Counted from the stretch's first letter, positions 42,531-52,143 are shown. The stretch: DNA of 64,000 nt from CAYMGQ01 sp964390055 (GCA_964390055.1 CAYMGQ010000003.1:1-64000), one strand, 5' to 3'. The notes: a model not told the origin generated them from the sequence alone. Program-made: numbers and translations.

Positions 42531-42589
42531 GAAAGAAGAATATTTAGCTACTCATGCAAATATCTATTATATATAAGGAGGGACATGTT

Positions 42590-43591
42590 GTGTCTATAAG
42601 AAAAAATAAATTACGAAGTATAGAGAAAGTATTATGTCCTGAAATACGTGGGAAAATTAAAAAACTTCCCTCTCAATTTAAAGAAGAAATAGAAGAAATT
42701 AGACTTAGAGTTAATCAACCACTAATGATTTTTGCCAATAATACAGATTTCTTTATTACAGTTAATAATGGAGTATCAAAATATAATTCTAATAGTTACA
42801 TTGTGGAAAAAAACAATATTGAAACCACCTTACAATTTATTGCTAATTATTCTATATATTCCGTGGTAGAGGAATTGAAGCAGGGTTTTATAACTATTGA
42901 AGGTGGCCATAGAATTGGTATTGTGGGCAGTATAGTGTCTGACAATTTAGGTATTAAAACAATGAAGGAATTTACAGGTCTGAACTTAAGAATAGCGGGG
43001 GAAAAAATAGATGTATCAAAAAAAATAATGCCTTACCTAATTAATTGTAGAGGAGAGTTTAGAAATACTTTAATTATATCACCTCCACAATGTGGAAAAA
43101 CAACTCTTCTTAGAGATATTATCAGAAATATAAGTAATGGAATACCTGATTTAAATTTAAGGGGGTTAAAAGTTGGTGTAGTTGATGAACGCTCAGAAAT
43201 TGCAGCATGTTATGATGGTGTACCTCAAAATAATTTAGGCATAAGAACAGATATATTAAATAGATGTCCCAAGGCTCAGGGAATGATGATGTTAATTAGG
43301 TCTATGTCACCACAGGTTATAGCAACAGACGAATTAGGGAGAGAAGATGAAATAATGGCAATTTCGGAAGCGGTATTAGCTGGAATTAATTTAATTACTA
43401 CCGTACATGGCAAATCCTTGGAAGATATCCTAAATAGAAGATTAATAGGGGACTTGATAAAGGAAGGCATTTTTAAAAGGATAATAATTTTGTCTAGTAG
43501 CAAGGGTGTTGGTACTATTGAGGAAATTACTGATGGAGTTACCTTAAATAAATTAACTAATTACCCAATTGAGAATAGGATTGGTGGATAA
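42590..43591 (+). CDS. spoIIIAA: Stage III sporulation ATPase SpoIIIAA
   Basis: The protein has 333 residues. GTG eight bases after AAGGAGGG is the likely start; the in-frame ATG 36 bases earlier lies before that SD. The secretion-ATPase fold shows Walker A SPPQCGKTTLLRD and VGVVDERSEIA, with ATDELGREDE as Walker B. GGHRIGIVG is a conserved N-domain motif. It is related to PilB/VirB11-type ATPases and powers the SpoIIIA-SpoIIQ channel from the mother cell. Confidence 0.95.
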   Translation: MSIRKNKLRSIEKVLCPEIRGKIKKLPSQFKEEIEEIRLRVNQPLMIFANNTDFFITVNNGVSKYNSNSYIVEKNNIETTLQFIANYSIYSVVEELKQGFITIEGGHRIGIVGSIVSDNLGIKTMKEFTGLNLRIAGEKIDVSKKIMPYLINCRGEFRNTLIISPPQCGKTTLLRDIIRNISNGIPDLNLRGLKVGVVDERSEIAACYDGVPQNNLGIRTDILNRCPKAQGMMMLIRSMSPQVIATDELGREDEIMAISEAVLAGINLITTVHGKSLEDILNRRLIGDLIKEGIFKRIIILSSSKGVGTIEEITDGVTLNKLTNYPIENRIGG

Positions 43592-43593
43592 GT

Positions 43594-44115
43594 ATGCTAT
43601 TAAAATCTTTTATTTCATTAGTTATAATAATTTGTTGTTCATGGATTGGGCTTATATATGCAAATTCTTATACCGAAAGAAGTAAATTATTAATATCCAT
43701 GTTATCTAGCATGAAAATGTTAGAGACAGAAATTATATATAGTGCTACTCCATTACCAGAGATATTAGCAAAAGTCGCGAAAAAAAGTAAAAAGGAAGTT
43801 GGAGAAATATTCTTATATACATATGAAATATTGGATAAAAAAGACGGGCATTTATTTAGTGAGGCATGGGAGAAGGCAGTAATGATAAAAACTAGGCATT
43901 TATCTCTTAAACAAGATGATATCGATATATTAATATCCATTGGAAATAATTTGGGAATATCAGACACTAATGACCAAATAAAGCATATTTCTTTAGCTAT
44001 GGAAGCAATTAAACGGAGTTATGAATCATCTCTTATAGGGCAGGAGAATAATGTGAAATTATTTAGAAATCTTGGAATTTTAATTGGTATTACTATAGTA
44101 ATAATACTTATATAA
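43594..44115 (+). CDS. spoIIIAB: Stage III sporulation protein SpoIIIAB
   Basis: The 173-residue protein has membrane helices at both ends (about 3-22 and 154-172) around a helical domain related to GspF. The YTERSKLLISMLSSMKMLETEI and GNNLGISDTNDQIKHI motifs are characteristic. It starts two bases after spoIIIAA. Confidence 0.93.
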   Translation: MLLKSFISLVIIICCSWIGLIYANSYTERSKLLISMLSSMKMLETEIIYSATPLPEILAKVAKKSKKEVGEIFLYTYEILDKKDGHLFSEAWEKAVMIKTRHLSLKQDDIDILISIGNNLGISDTNDQIKHISLAMEAIKRSYESSLIGQENNVKLFRNLGILIGITIVIILI

Positions 44116-44138
44116 AAGCTAATTAGGGGGTAATATGG

Positions 44139-44342
44139 TTGATTATGAGCGTTGATTTAATATTTAAAATAGCAGCTATAGGTATACTAGTCTCGGTACT
44201 TAACCAGGTACTATTAAGGGCTGGGCGTGAGGAACAAGCTATGATGACTACATTAGTTGGCATTATTGTAGTATTAATGATGGTTATAAATTTGGTTAGC
44301 AAATTATTTGATACGGTAAAAACTATGTTTCAATTATATTAA
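44139..44342 (+). CDS. spoIIIAC: Stage III sporulation protein SpoIIIAC
   Basis: The 67-residue protein has two membrane helices with the hairpin LRAGREEQAMMTTL between them. TTG eight bases after AGGGGG is the likely start; an ATG two codons on is possible. Length equals the Bacillus protein. Confidence 0.93.
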   Translation: MIMSVDLIFKIAAIGILVSVLNQVLLRAGREEQAMMTTLVGIIVVLMMVINLVSKLFDTVKTMFQLY

Positions 44343-44356
44343 AGGTGTGATGTATT

Positions 44357-44743
44357 ATGGAAATATTTCAGATAGTTGCAATTGCAATAATAGCCACCAT
44401 ATTATCGATAATAATAAAAAGTGAAAAACCAGAATTAGGAATTTACATAGGTTTAGTAACCGGAGTAATTATATTTATTTTTATATTAGCAAAACTAAAA
44501 GTGGTCATAGAAGTATTCAATGGTCTTGCAAGTAAAACTAATCTAGATGATATCTATTTGACTACTATATTAAAAATTATCGGGATAGCATATATAACAG
44601 AGTTTGGTGCACAAATATGCAGGGATGCAGGGGAGGGGGTCATAGCCTCAAAGGTTGAATTCTCAGGTAAAATTTTAATTATGGTAATGTCAATACCGAT
44701 ACTTGTGTCCTTAATGGATTTAATCATTAGTATTGTACCTTAG
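44357..44743 (+). CDS. spoIIIAD: Stage III sporulation protein SpoIIIAD
   Basis: The 128-residue protein has three or four membrane helices and the family segment IGIAYITEFGAQICRDAGEGVIASKVEFSGK (split here as TEFGAQICRDAGE and SKVEFSGK). Related to SpoIIIAC in its first half. Part of the mother-cell membrane platform of the channel. Confidence 0.94.
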   Translation: MEIFQIVAIAIIATILSIIIKSEKPELGIYIGLVTGVIIFIFILAKLKVVIEVFNGLASKTNLDDIYLTTILKIIGIAYITEFGAQICRDAGEGVIASKVEFSGKILIMVMSIPILVSLMDLIISIVP

Positions 44744-44754
44744 GATGTGAAAAC

Positions 44755-45927
44755 ATGAAAAAAATTATTGTTGGTTTATTTCTTATTCTTCTTTCTTTTA
44801 CCTCATTGGTATGGGCAGAATCAGAAAGGTTGGACACAGATAATTTAATAAAACGGCAAATAGAAACAATTGAATTTAGCGAATTGGAGGAAATTATCAA
44901 TCATATAAACAAAGATGTAGAAGAATATATACCATCTATAAATATTAAAAAAATAATCTACGATATTATAAAGGGAAAGGGCACCATCAATCCTAACCAT
45001 ATCATTAAAGCAACACTAAAAATCCTATTTAAAGAGATTATAGCTAGTAGTAGACTACTGATACAAATCATTGTACTTTCAGTTATATGTGCAATTTTAA
45101 GAAACCTACAAAGTGCCTTTGAAGGGCAGACTGTGGGCAGGCTATCATACAATGTATGTTATCTAGTAATTATAAGTATCACTATAAAAAGCTTTATGAT
45201 TGCGCTAAGTGTGGGAGGTGACACTATTGATACTATGGTAAATTTTATGCAAGCATTAATGCCTATTTTGTTAACCATGCTTATGGCAGTTGGAAGCGTT
45301 ACAACTTCAGCATTTTTCAGCCCAATTATATTAGGATCAGTGGGGTTTATTGGTACTTTAATCAAGAATTTGATATTGCCTCTTTTACTATTTTCTGCTG
45401 TTTTAACAATTGTTAATAACCTATCATCCAACATTAAAGTGAACAAGTTAGAGAGACTATTAAGGCAATCAGCTGCAGTTATTTTAGGTTTTGTACTTAC
45501 AGGCTTTGTAGGGGTAATATCCATACAGGGGATTACCGCTGCAACAGTAGATGGCGTTACGATGAGAACAGCAAAATTTGCGGTAGATAAGTTTATTCCT
45601 ATTATTGGAAGTTTCTTAGCGGATGCTATGGACACAGTAATTGGATGCTCACTATTAGTAAAAAACGCCATAGGTGCTATGGGTTTAATATTTATTTTTA
45701 TTTTGTGCCTTATGCCCATGATTAAAATAGTTGCCTTAATAGCCATATATAAATTAAGTGCTGCATTAGTTGAGCCTATATCAGAGGACAACCTAGCAGG
45801 CTGCCTAACTAATATGGCTAATTCACTTGTTGTATTATTTGCAACCGTTATATCCGTTGGAATTATGTTTTTTATTACTATAACTATTATAGTGGGTACT
45901 GGTAATATAACAACTATGATGAGGTAG
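44755..45927 (+). CDS. spoIIIAE: Stage III sporulation protein SpoIIIAE
   Basis: The 390-residue protein has an N-terminal signal or anchor (about 4-20, ending SLVWAES), an extracytoplasmic region to about 95, then seven or so membrane helices. Motifs include MQALMPILLTMLMAVG and GITAATVDGVTMRTAKFAVDKFIPIIG (the second in the loop near 265-285). It is the largest membrane component of the SpoIIIA complex. Confidence 0.94.
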   Translation: MKKIIVGLFLILLSFTSLVWAESERLDTDNLIKRQIETIEFSELEEIINHINKDVEEYIPSINIKKIIYDIIKGKGTINPNHIIKATLKILFKEIIASSRLLIQIIVLSVICAILRNLQSAFEGQTVGRLSYNVCYLVIISITIKSFMIALSVGGDTIDTMVNFMQALMPILLTMLMAVGSVTTSAFFSPIILGSVGFIGTLIKNLILPLLLFSAVLTIVNNLSSNIKVNKLERLLRQSAAVILGFVLTGFVGVISIQGITAATVDGVTMRTAKFAVDKFIPIIGSFLADAMDTVIGCSLLVKNAIGAMGLIFIFILCLMPMIKIVALIAIYKLSAALVEPISEDNLAGCLTNMANSLVVLFATVISVGIMFFITITIIVGTGNITTMMR

Positions 45928-45935
45928 GTGTGCTT

Positions 45936-46565
45936 ATGGAGATATTAAGAAATTGGATCATTATGATAGTATCAGTTATAATTTTCGCAAGTTTTATAGA
46001 GATGCTATTACCAAACTCTAGTAATAGGAGATATGTAAATGCAGTAATAGGTATATTGATTATAATTATAATTCTTCACCCTATATTAAATCTTATAAAA
46101 TACAGTACAATTAATTTAGAGGAGAAGATTTTACAAATTGATAATGAAATAGAATTAAATACAATCAAAAACAGAAATAAAATTTCTGATTATCAAAAAA
46201 GTAATATATTAGGATTATATAAGGAACAATTATCCCAACAAATATCAAATAGGATCCATAAATTATGGGGGTACAGGGTAATAGAACTAAATTTAACAAT
46301 AGATGAAGGTGATACAGATAATTTTGGAATGATACAGGGTTTAGAATTAAATTTGACGGATGGAAATAAGGAGGAGGTACATTCATCCACAAACGATATT
46401 AAACCCATTAGTATTGACGTTACTTCTAATAAAAAAAATAATAATATGCAAACACATGATGGCATAAACATTAAATATAAGAGTAAAAAAATTGCGGATG
46501 ATTTAAGCCAACTTTATGATTTATCAACAGATAAAATAGATATTTATATACATGCTGATGAATAA
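45936..46565 (+). CDS. spoIIIAF: Stage III sporulation protein SpoIIIAF
   Basis: The 209-residue protein starts at the ATG (MEILRNWI) after GAGGTAGG; a GTG two codons earlier is possible. Two N-terminal helices (about 6-25, 34-52) flank the MLLPNSSNRRYVNAVIGILII core, and a small soluble ring-building domain ends the protein (about 75-209). The C-terminal half is poorly conserved, as in other SpoIIIAF. Confidence 0.92.
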   Translation: MEILRNWIIMIVSVIIFASFIEMLLPNSSNRRYVNAVIGILIIIIILHPILNLIKYSTINLEEKILQIDNEIELNTIKNRNKISDYQKSNILGLYKEQLSQQISNRIHKLWGYRVIELNLTIDEGDTDNFGMIQGLELNLTDGNKEEVHSSTNDIKPISIDVTSNKKNNNMQTHDGINIKYKSKKIADDLSQLYDLSTDKIDIYIHADE

Positions 46566-46577
46566 AGGAGGAAGGTT

Positions 46578-47168
46578 ATGGATAAAGAAAAATTAATAAA
46601 CTTTTTTAAGGAATTAATGTCTAAAAAATATATAGCTAATATTTTGGTATTCTTAGGTGTTGCTATAATGGCCCTGATAGTTTCTAAAGATCTTCTTACA
46701 GATAGCAATAGGGGTAAAAACACATATAATATCAATCATGAAAATACAGTGAGTGAAAAAATACAGCAGGAGATAGGTCAAGAAGAATTAATAGAATTAA
46801 AATTAGAAAATATCCTAAAAAAAATAAGGGGCGTGGGAGATGTTCAAGTTATGGTTACCTTTGAAATGGGAACAGAGTTAATCCCTGCATCCAATGTTAG
46901 CAGGTCGAAAGATACTACGGAGGAAAATGATTCAAATGGAGGGAGTAGGATAGTGACATCGGAGGATATTACTGAAACAATAGTTGTTGCTAATGAGGTT
47001 CAAGGATCAAAACCTCTAGTTTTAAAAGAAATTAAACCTAGAGTTAATGGTGTCATAGTGGTGGCAGAGGGTGTAGATAATATAGAGGTGAAAGCAGCAT
47101 TATATGATGCAGTGAAAACGGTATTGCAAATACCTGGTCATAAGGTTCAGGTGTATTCGAAAAAATAA
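46578..47168 (+). CDS. spoIIIAG: Stage III sporulation protein SpoIIIAG
   Basis: The 196-residue bitopic protein has one helix at about 19-36 and a ring-forming extracytoplasmic domain with the LENILKKIRGVGDVQVMVT and KPRVNGVIVVAEG motifs. In Bacillus SpoIIIAG forms a large ring in the intermembrane space. The SD is AAAGGAGG. Confidence 0.95.
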   Translation: MDKEKLINFFKELMSKKYIANILVFLGVAIMALIVSKDLLTDSNRGKNTYNINHENTVSEKIQQEIGQEELIELKLENILKKIRGVGDVQVMVTFEMGTELIPASNVSRSKDTTEENDSNGGSRIVTSEDITETIVVANEVQGSKPLVLKEIKPRVNGVIVVAEGVDNIEVKAALYDAVKTVLQIPGHKVQVYSKK

Positions 47169-47187
47169 TAAGGAGGGTAATAAAAAT

Positions 47188-47844
47188 ATGAGATTTTCAA
47201 CTGTGGGAAGAAAAAATTTTGTAATATTTTCTTTAGTTATTATGTTAGGGCTTATTGGATATATTAATTATAATTTAAATAAACAATCATTATTACAAAC
47301 TTCAAGTGAATTAGAGGAATATAGGATGACTATGTTAGAAAACGATACAAAAATTATTGATTTTACAAATGATGAAAATGAAGATGAACATTTGTCAATT
47401 CTCGATAGTAGAGAAGGTAAGCAGGCTACTGAAAAAGTTAAGGCAACATCAGCTGAAATAAGAGAAAATATTACTAATCAACAAATGCTTAAAAGTAGTG
47501 CTTATTTTATAGAAAGCAGGTTGGAGAGGGATAAAAAGCGTAGTGAAATGGTAAGTCATTTAAACGATATTATAGACAATCAATTTACTAATGAAAATGT
47601 GAGGGAAGAGGCTTTAGGCATAAAAATGGATATAATATCTAATACTGACAAGGAGGGGGCAATTGAAACGATGATTGCCGCAAAAGGTTTTGATGATGTT
47701 ATAGTTTATTTAAATGATAATTCAATAAATGTAATTGTTGATGCCCAAACTTTGCAAGAAGAAGATATAGCAAAAATAGTGGATATAATTAGAAGAGAAA
47801 CTAATATATCATTAGATGGTATTACAATTAAAAATAAAAAATAG
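47188..47844 (+). CDS. spoIIIAH: Stage III sporulation protein SpoIIIAH
   Basis: The 218-residue protein has one helix at about 12-29 and a C-terminal YscJ/FliF-like domain (about 105-218): the ESRLERDKKRSEMVSHLNDII helix region and GFDDVIVYLNDNSINVIVDA. In Bacillus it binds SpoIIQ from the forespore. No spoIIQ gene is in the window. Last gene of the operon. Confidence 0.94.
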   Translation: MRFSTVGRKNFVIFSLVIMLGLIGYINYNLNKQSLLQTSSELEEYRMTMLENDTKIIDFTNDENEDEHLSILDSREGKQATEKVKATSAEIRENITNQQMLKSSAYFIESRLERDKKRSEMVSHLNDIIDNQFTNENVREEALGIKMDIISNTDKEGAIETMIAAKGFDDVIVYLNDNSINVIVDAQTLQEEDIAKIVDIIRRETNISLDGITIKNKK

Positions 47845-47850
47845 CAATGT

Positions 47851-47879
47851 TTGTCAACCAAGATTGAATTTGGTATAAT
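47851..47879 (+). promoter_or_regulatory. Promoter of the asp23 gene
   Basis: TTGTCA (47851-47856) and TATAAT (47874-47879) with a 17-base spacer and a TGG extension before the -10. Confidence 0.85.
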
Positions 47880-47946
47880 ATAAAAACAAAGTCTTTTAAC
47901 CAAAAATCTTCATAGAATTAAGGACACAACTTAGGAGGAATAGTTA

Positions 47947-48333
47947 ATGGAAGCGGTGAAAAACCATGATTTCGGTGAAATCATAGTAGCTGAAGAAGTT
48001 ATTGTTACAATTGCAGGATTAGCAGCAACTAAAATTGAAGGTGTTGCAGGAATGAGTGGGGGCTTTGTCGATGGCATTGTGGAAATATTGGGTAAAAGAA
48101 ACCTAGCAAAAGGTGTAAAGGTGGAAATTTTAAAAGAAGCTGTGATTGTTGATTTATATCTAATAGTAGAATATGGGGTAAAAATCCCCGACATCGCTTG
48201 GAAAATACAGGACAATGTTAAAAATACCATTGAAAGCATGCTTAGTATGAGGGTAGAGGATGTGAATATACATATACAAGGTGTTAATTTCCCTGATACA
48301 CAAACAGAGGATACGAAAAATATCCAAATTTAA
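47947..48333 (+). CDS. Asp23/Gls24 family protein
   Basis: The 128-residue protein has the core VIVTIAGLAATKIEGVAGMSGG, the basic LGKRNLAKGVKVEI and YGVKIPDIAWKIQDNVK. This alkaline-shock-protein family includes envelope-stress proteins of Gram-positive bacteria. It stands before nusB, its common place in Bacillota. It has its own promoter and terminator. Confidence 0.94.
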   Translation: MEAVKNHDFGEIIVAEEVIVTIAGLAATKIEGVAGMSGGFVDGIVEILGKRNLAKGVKVEILKEAVIVDLYLIVEYGVKIPDIAWKIQDNVKNTIESMLSMRVEDVNIHIQGVNFPDTQTEDTKNIQI

Positions 48334-48349
48334 AAATAGTGATTATAAT

Positions 48350-48378
48350 AACTAACCCCCTATTATAGGGGGTTAGTT
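48350..48378 (+). terminator. Strong hairpin terminator after asp23
   Basis: A 13-bp GC-rich stem, AACTAACCCCCTA/TAGGGGGTTAGTT, with a TTA loop; the T-tract is short (TTTGAATTT). Confidence 0.8.
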
Positions 48379-48410
48379 TGAATTTCAATCTGGAAGAAAG
48401 GGGAATATGA

Positions 48411-48818
48411 ATGAATAGGAGAAGGGCCAGGGAATTGTGTATGAAAATAATATTTGATATGACAATAAATTCTGAATATGATATAAAAAAACTAGATTAT
48501 TACCTGCTAGAAAATAAAAATGCAGGTACTCAAATGAAATACATAAATGAAATTTTGTATAATCTTATTAAACATAGGGTTCGTATTAATGAGATTATAG
48601 AGGAGTATGCTATTGATTGGTCTATAGATAGGATAGCAAAAATAGATTTAACAATATTGCAATTAGCTTTAGTAGAAATTTTATTTATAGATGAGATACC
48701 CTATAATATAGCCATTAACGAAGGAGTTGAACTGGCTAAAAAATATAGTGAATCTAGTGCTCCAGCATTTATAAATGGGATACTTGGTAAATTTGTTCAA
48801 AAAGAAGGTATAAACTAA
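48411..48818 (+). CDS. nusB: Transcription antitermination factor NusB
   Basis: The 135-residue helical protein begins NRRRARELCMKIIFDM, the RNA-binding arginine-rich start, and has the WSIDRIAKIDLTILQLALVEI and YNIAINEGVELAKKYS motifs. It binds boxA RNA with NusE for rRNA antitermination. The SD is AAAGGGG. The stop overlaps the next start by one base. Confidence 0.95.
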   Translation: MNRRRARELCMKIIFDMTINSEYDIKKLDYYLLENKNAGTQMKYINEILYNLIKHRVRINEIIEEYAIDWSIDRIAKIDLTILQLALVEILFIDEIPYNIAINEGVELAKKYSESSAPAFINGILGKFVQKEGIN

Positions 48819-49798
48819 TGGGTAAAGATAAGGTTGTCTTGGGGATAGATACTAGTAATTACACTACGTCTTTATCTATTATGGATACCAAAAAAAGACT
48901 ATTAGTTGATACAAGGCGAGTCTTACAAGTAAAAGAGGGATTAGTGGGATTACGGCAGTCTGATGCGCTATTTCAGCATATTAAAGAGCTTCCAAACATA
49001 ACAAAAAATATAGGGCAATCTATTAAACCGGCTAAAATTGTAGCAGTTGGTGCTAGCACTCAACCTAGATCAATAAGGGGGTCCTATATGCCCGTATTCC
49101 TTGTTTCTAAATCGTTAGGACAAACTATAAGTAATTTGTTAGATATACCTTGCTATGAATTTAGCCATCAAGAGGGACATATTGAGGCCGGACTTTGGTC
49201 CCTTAAACTTAAATTTGGAAAACCTTTTTTGGCTTTGCATATCTCAGGTGGCACAACTGAAATACTAGAGATTGTTCCCAAAAAAAACACAGGATATCAA
49301 ATCAAGATTATTGGGGGAACTAGTGATATTAATGCGGGACAATTTATTGATAGAATTGGGGTTGAACTAAACTTACCCTTTCCCTCAGGTGGTCATATGG
49401 AGAACATGATTAAAGATAAAGTAGTCAAAGATATAAACATACCAGTCTCTGTAAAAAATGAGCATTTGAGTTTTTCAGGTCCCGAGACCTTCGTACAAAA
49501 AAAAATTAAGGAAAATACTAAAGATATTAATATAATCTATTCGCTATTTATTGCCATTGCAAGATCCTTAGAAAAATTAATCAATCATATATTAAGTAAA
49601 TATGCGTATGATGATTTACTTGTGGTAGGAGGAGTAGCCGCTAATGAGGTTATTCGTAAGTACCTATTGAATAGCTTTTCTGGAAGGGATATAAAATTGC
49701 ATTTTGCAACTACCAAATACTGTTCTGACAATGGGGTAGGTATAGCCTCATTGGGAGTTGATAATTATTTGGCAGATAAACAAAATAAAGAGGTATAA
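48818..49798 (+). CDS. TsaD/Kae1 paralogue (M22-like)
   Basis: The 326-residue ASKHA-fold protein has GIDTSNYTTSLS at the start, the metal-binding HQEGH (about 115-119), and ISGGTTEI and GGVAANEVIR nucleotide-site motifs. It is related to tRNA threonylcarbamoyladenosine transferase TsaD but shorter and divergent. In Clostridia a second copy lies between nusB and xseA, distinct from true tsaD. Its target is unknown. Translationally coupled to nusB, and two bases from xseA. Confidence 0.85.
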   Translation: MGKDKVVLGIDTSNYTTSLSIMDTKKRLLVDTRRVLQVKEGLVGLRQSDALFQHIKELPNITKNIGQSIKPAKIVAVGASTQPRSIRGSYMPVFLVSKSLGQTISNLLDIPCYEFSHQEGHIEAGLWSLKLKFGKPFLALHISGGTTEILEIVPKKNTGYQIKIIGGTSDINAGQFIDRIGVELNLPFPSGGHMENMIKDKVVKDINIPVSVKNEHLSFSGPETFVQKKIKENTKDINIIYSLFIAIARSLEKLINHILSKYAYDDLLVVGGVAANEVIRKYLLNSFSGRDIKLHFATTKYCSDNGVGIASLGVDNYLADKQNKEV

Positions 49799-49800
49799 AT

Positions 49801-51033
49801 ATGAAAATTAAAATATTATCAGTATCGCAGGTTAATAATTATGTCAAAAGACTCTTGATATCTGATCCAATCTTGCATAATGTTCGTATAAGGGGAGAAA
49901 TATCTAATTTCAAATTACATAGTAGTGGGCATATGTATTTTACGCTTAAGGATGAAAAAAGCAGAATTAATTGTATAATGTTTAAAGAAGATGTTGAGCT
50001 ATTAAATATAGTTCCTGATAATGGTATGGAAGTGACTGTAAAGGGATATATTTCCTTATATGAAAGGGATGGGAAATATCAGATTTATATTAGTGAAATT
50101 ATATCTAGAGGATTAGGGGATCTATATAAAGCCTTTAAGAATTTGAAGTATCAACTAGAGAAGGAAGGTCTTTTTGATAAAACTAACAAGAAACCCTTAC
50201 CTTTTATGCCCAAAAAAATTGGAATAATAACATCTCCAACTGGATCAGTGGTAAGGGATATAATTTCAGTAATTAAACGAAGGTTTTCTAAAGTTAGTCT
50301 ATATATTTTTCCTGTAACTGTTCAAGGAGAAGAGGCACCACAATCTATTGTAAAGGCTTTGCAACTTTGCAATGAATTTGATAAGCTTGATGTAATAATT
50401 TTGGCCAGGGGAGGAGGATCCCTAGAGGAGTTGTGGGCCTTTAATACTGAAAAGGTTGCAAGGGCCGTATATGATAGTAGAATTCCTACTATTTCAGCAG
50501 TAGGGCATGAGACAGATTTTACCATAGTGGATTTTGTGGCAGACATAAGAGCAGAAACCCCCTCCACCGCAGGGGAAATTGCTGTACCAGAAATGCAGGA
50601 GATATTGACTGTCCTAACTAATTATAAAGATAGATTAATATATTTGATAAATAATAAGATTGCGGATGAAAAGCACAAAGTAGCATTAATTGTTGACAAT
50701 TACAATCTAAAATATCCTCTAAATTATATTGATGACAACAAACTATATGTAGACAATTTATATAGTAGGCTATTAAAGGCAATTGATACGGTAATAAAAA
50801 CAAAAAATAAACATTTAAAAAATCAACTATTGCTATTAAATAGTCTAAATCCAATTAAAATTCTCTCAAGAGGATATACTCTTGCCATGGATGAAGAGGA
50901 TAATGTAATAAGAAGTGTGGATAATTTAAAAAATGATCAAACTTTGCGGATTAGTTTGATGGATGGGTGGATAAAGGCTAAGGTTACAGAGATAAATAGG
51001 GAGGATAAAGGTCTTGGAAGAGATGAATTATGA
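49801..51033 (+). CDS. xseA: Exodeoxyribonuclease VII large subunit
   Basis: The 410-residue protein has an N-terminal OB fold (about 1-100), the catalytic core with GIITSPTGSVVRDI, ILARGGGSLEELWAFN and AVGHETDFTIVDFVADIRAETPS-type motifs, then a coiled coil and the C-terminal RGYTLAM. It degrades single-stranded DNA with XseB. It overlaps xseB by eleven bases. Confidence 0.96.
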   Translation: MKIKILSVSQVNNYVKRLLISDPILHNVRIRGEISNFKLHSSGHMYFTLKDEKSRINCIMFKEDVELLNIVPDNGMEVTVKGYISLYERDGKYQIYISEIISRGLGDLYKAFKNLKYQLEKEGLFDKTNKKPLPFMPKKIGIITSPTGSVVRDIISVIKRRFSKVSLYIFPVTVQGEEAPQSIVKALQLCNEFDKLDVIILARGGGSLEELWAFNTEKVARAVYDSRIPTISAVGHETDFTIVDFVADIRAETPSTAGEIAVPEMQEILTVLTNYKDRLIYLINNKIADEKHKVALIVDNYNLKYPLNYIDDNKLYVDNLYSRLLKAIDTVIKTKNKHLKNQLLLLNSLNPIKILSRGYTLAMDEEDNVIRSVDNLKNDQTLRISLMDGWIKAKVTEINREDKGLGRDEL

Positions 51034-51241
51034 ATATGCTATTAAAAAATTAGAGAGTACAATTGAACAAATGGAAGACAGGGAATTAACCCTGGATGAC
51101 TCCCTGAAATTATTCCAGGAAGGCATTGAACTATATAAGTATTGTAATAAAAAATTAAATCAAGCAGAAGGAAAAATACAAATGATTATAAAAGATAATG
51201 ATATGATAGAATCTTTTCCTTTTAAAGACAGGGAGGAATAG
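51023..51241 (+). CDS. xseB: Exodeoxyribonuclease VII small subunit
   Basis: The 72-residue coiled-coil protein starts at ATG (MNYEYAIKKLE), eleven bases after AAAGG; a TTG three codons earlier sits too close to that SD. LESTIEQMEDRELTLDDSLKLFQEG is the family pattern (helix pair). It wraps the XseA coiled coil. Confidence 0.94.
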   Translation: MNYEYAIKKLESTIEQMEDRELTLDDSLKLFQEGIELYKYCNKKLNQAEGKIQMIIKDNDMIESFPFKDREE

Positions 51242-51243
51242 CC

Positions 51244-52128
51244 ATGCCATGGCGTAAAAAATTAAAATACTATATAAATATAATAGATGAGAATCTAAAT
51301 GAATACATGAGTATAAACCCATCTATGAACAAGACACTAATAGATGCTATGAAATATAGCTTGATGGCCGGGGGCAAAAGATTGAGACCCATTCTAGTCC
51401 TAGCATCCTATGAACTATTCTCTAAGAACTTAGAGAGAGTTATTCCCTATGCCTGCGGAATAGAAATGATTCATACATATTCTTTAATTCACGATGATTT
51501 ACCAGCTATGGACAATGATGACTATCGTCGTGGCAAACTCACTAACCATAAGGTATTTGGTGAAGGTATAGCAATATTGGCAGGGGATGGTTTGCTAAAT
51601 TATTCCTTTGAAATAATGCTAAATGATGCCTTAAACCGGAAAAATACAGAGCACTATTTAAGAAGTATAAAGACCATAGCAGAGGCCGCCGGAATTCATG
51701 GGATGATAGGGGGGCAGACTGTTGACCTTGAAAGTGAAAGTAAATCCATTAGCAGCGAGACTCTTGAATATATACATCTGAACAAAACCGCAGCCTTGAT
51801 ATCAGCACCTCTAAAAGTTGGGGCTATTATTGGGGGTGCTATGGAAGATGATATTAGAAATATGAAATTGGCAGGTAAAAATCTAGGCTTAGCATTCCAA
51901 ATAAGGGATGATATTTTAGATATTATTGGGGATGAAGATAAATTAGGCAAAAATATTGGGAGTGATGAATCTAAATATAAGGCAACATATCCATCAATTC
52001 ATGGCCTAGAAAAATCTAAGGAAAAAATTAATGTCCTAACCTCAGAGGCTATTAGAATCTTAAAACAATATGACAACTCAGATTTTATTGTAGAATTAAG
52101 CAGATATTTAACCGGTAGGGAATACTAA
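51244..52128 (+). CDS. ispA: Polyprenyl (farnesyl) diphosphate synthase
   Basis: The 294-residue trans-isoprenyl synthase has both aspartate-rich motifs: DDLPAMDND (first) and RDDILDIIGD (second), with MAGGKRLRP for substrate binding. Length and residues match bacterial FPP synthases that condense IPP with DMAPP and GPP. Two bases follow xseB. dxs, the first enzyme of the same DXP pathway, is 1.8 kb downstream beyond the OLE RNA. Confidence 0.95.
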   Translation: MPWRKKLKYYINIIDENLNEYMSINPSMNKTLIDAMKYSLMAGGKRLRPILVLASYELFSKNLERVIPYACGIEMIHTYSLIHDDLPAMDNDDYRRGKLTNHKVFGEGIAILAGDGLLNYSFEIMLNDALNRKNTEHYLRSIKTIAEAAGIHGMIGGQTVDLESESKSISSETLEYIHLNKTAALISAPLKVGAIIGGAMEDDIRNMKLAGKNLGLAFQIRDDILDIIGDEDKLGKNIGSDESKYKATYPSIHGLEKSKEKINVLTSEAIRILKQYDNSDFIVELSRYLTGREY

Positions 52129-52143
52129 TAAGGAGGAAGGTTT

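Noticed and set aside
42531..42589. A sigma-E promoter for the spoIIIA operon
   Set aside because: GAATATT fits the -35, but no CATA-type -10 is found at the required spacing, so I cannot support it from sequence.
45159..45791. A 210-codon minus-strand frame
   Set aside because: Antisense shadow of spoIIIAE, whose identity is certain.
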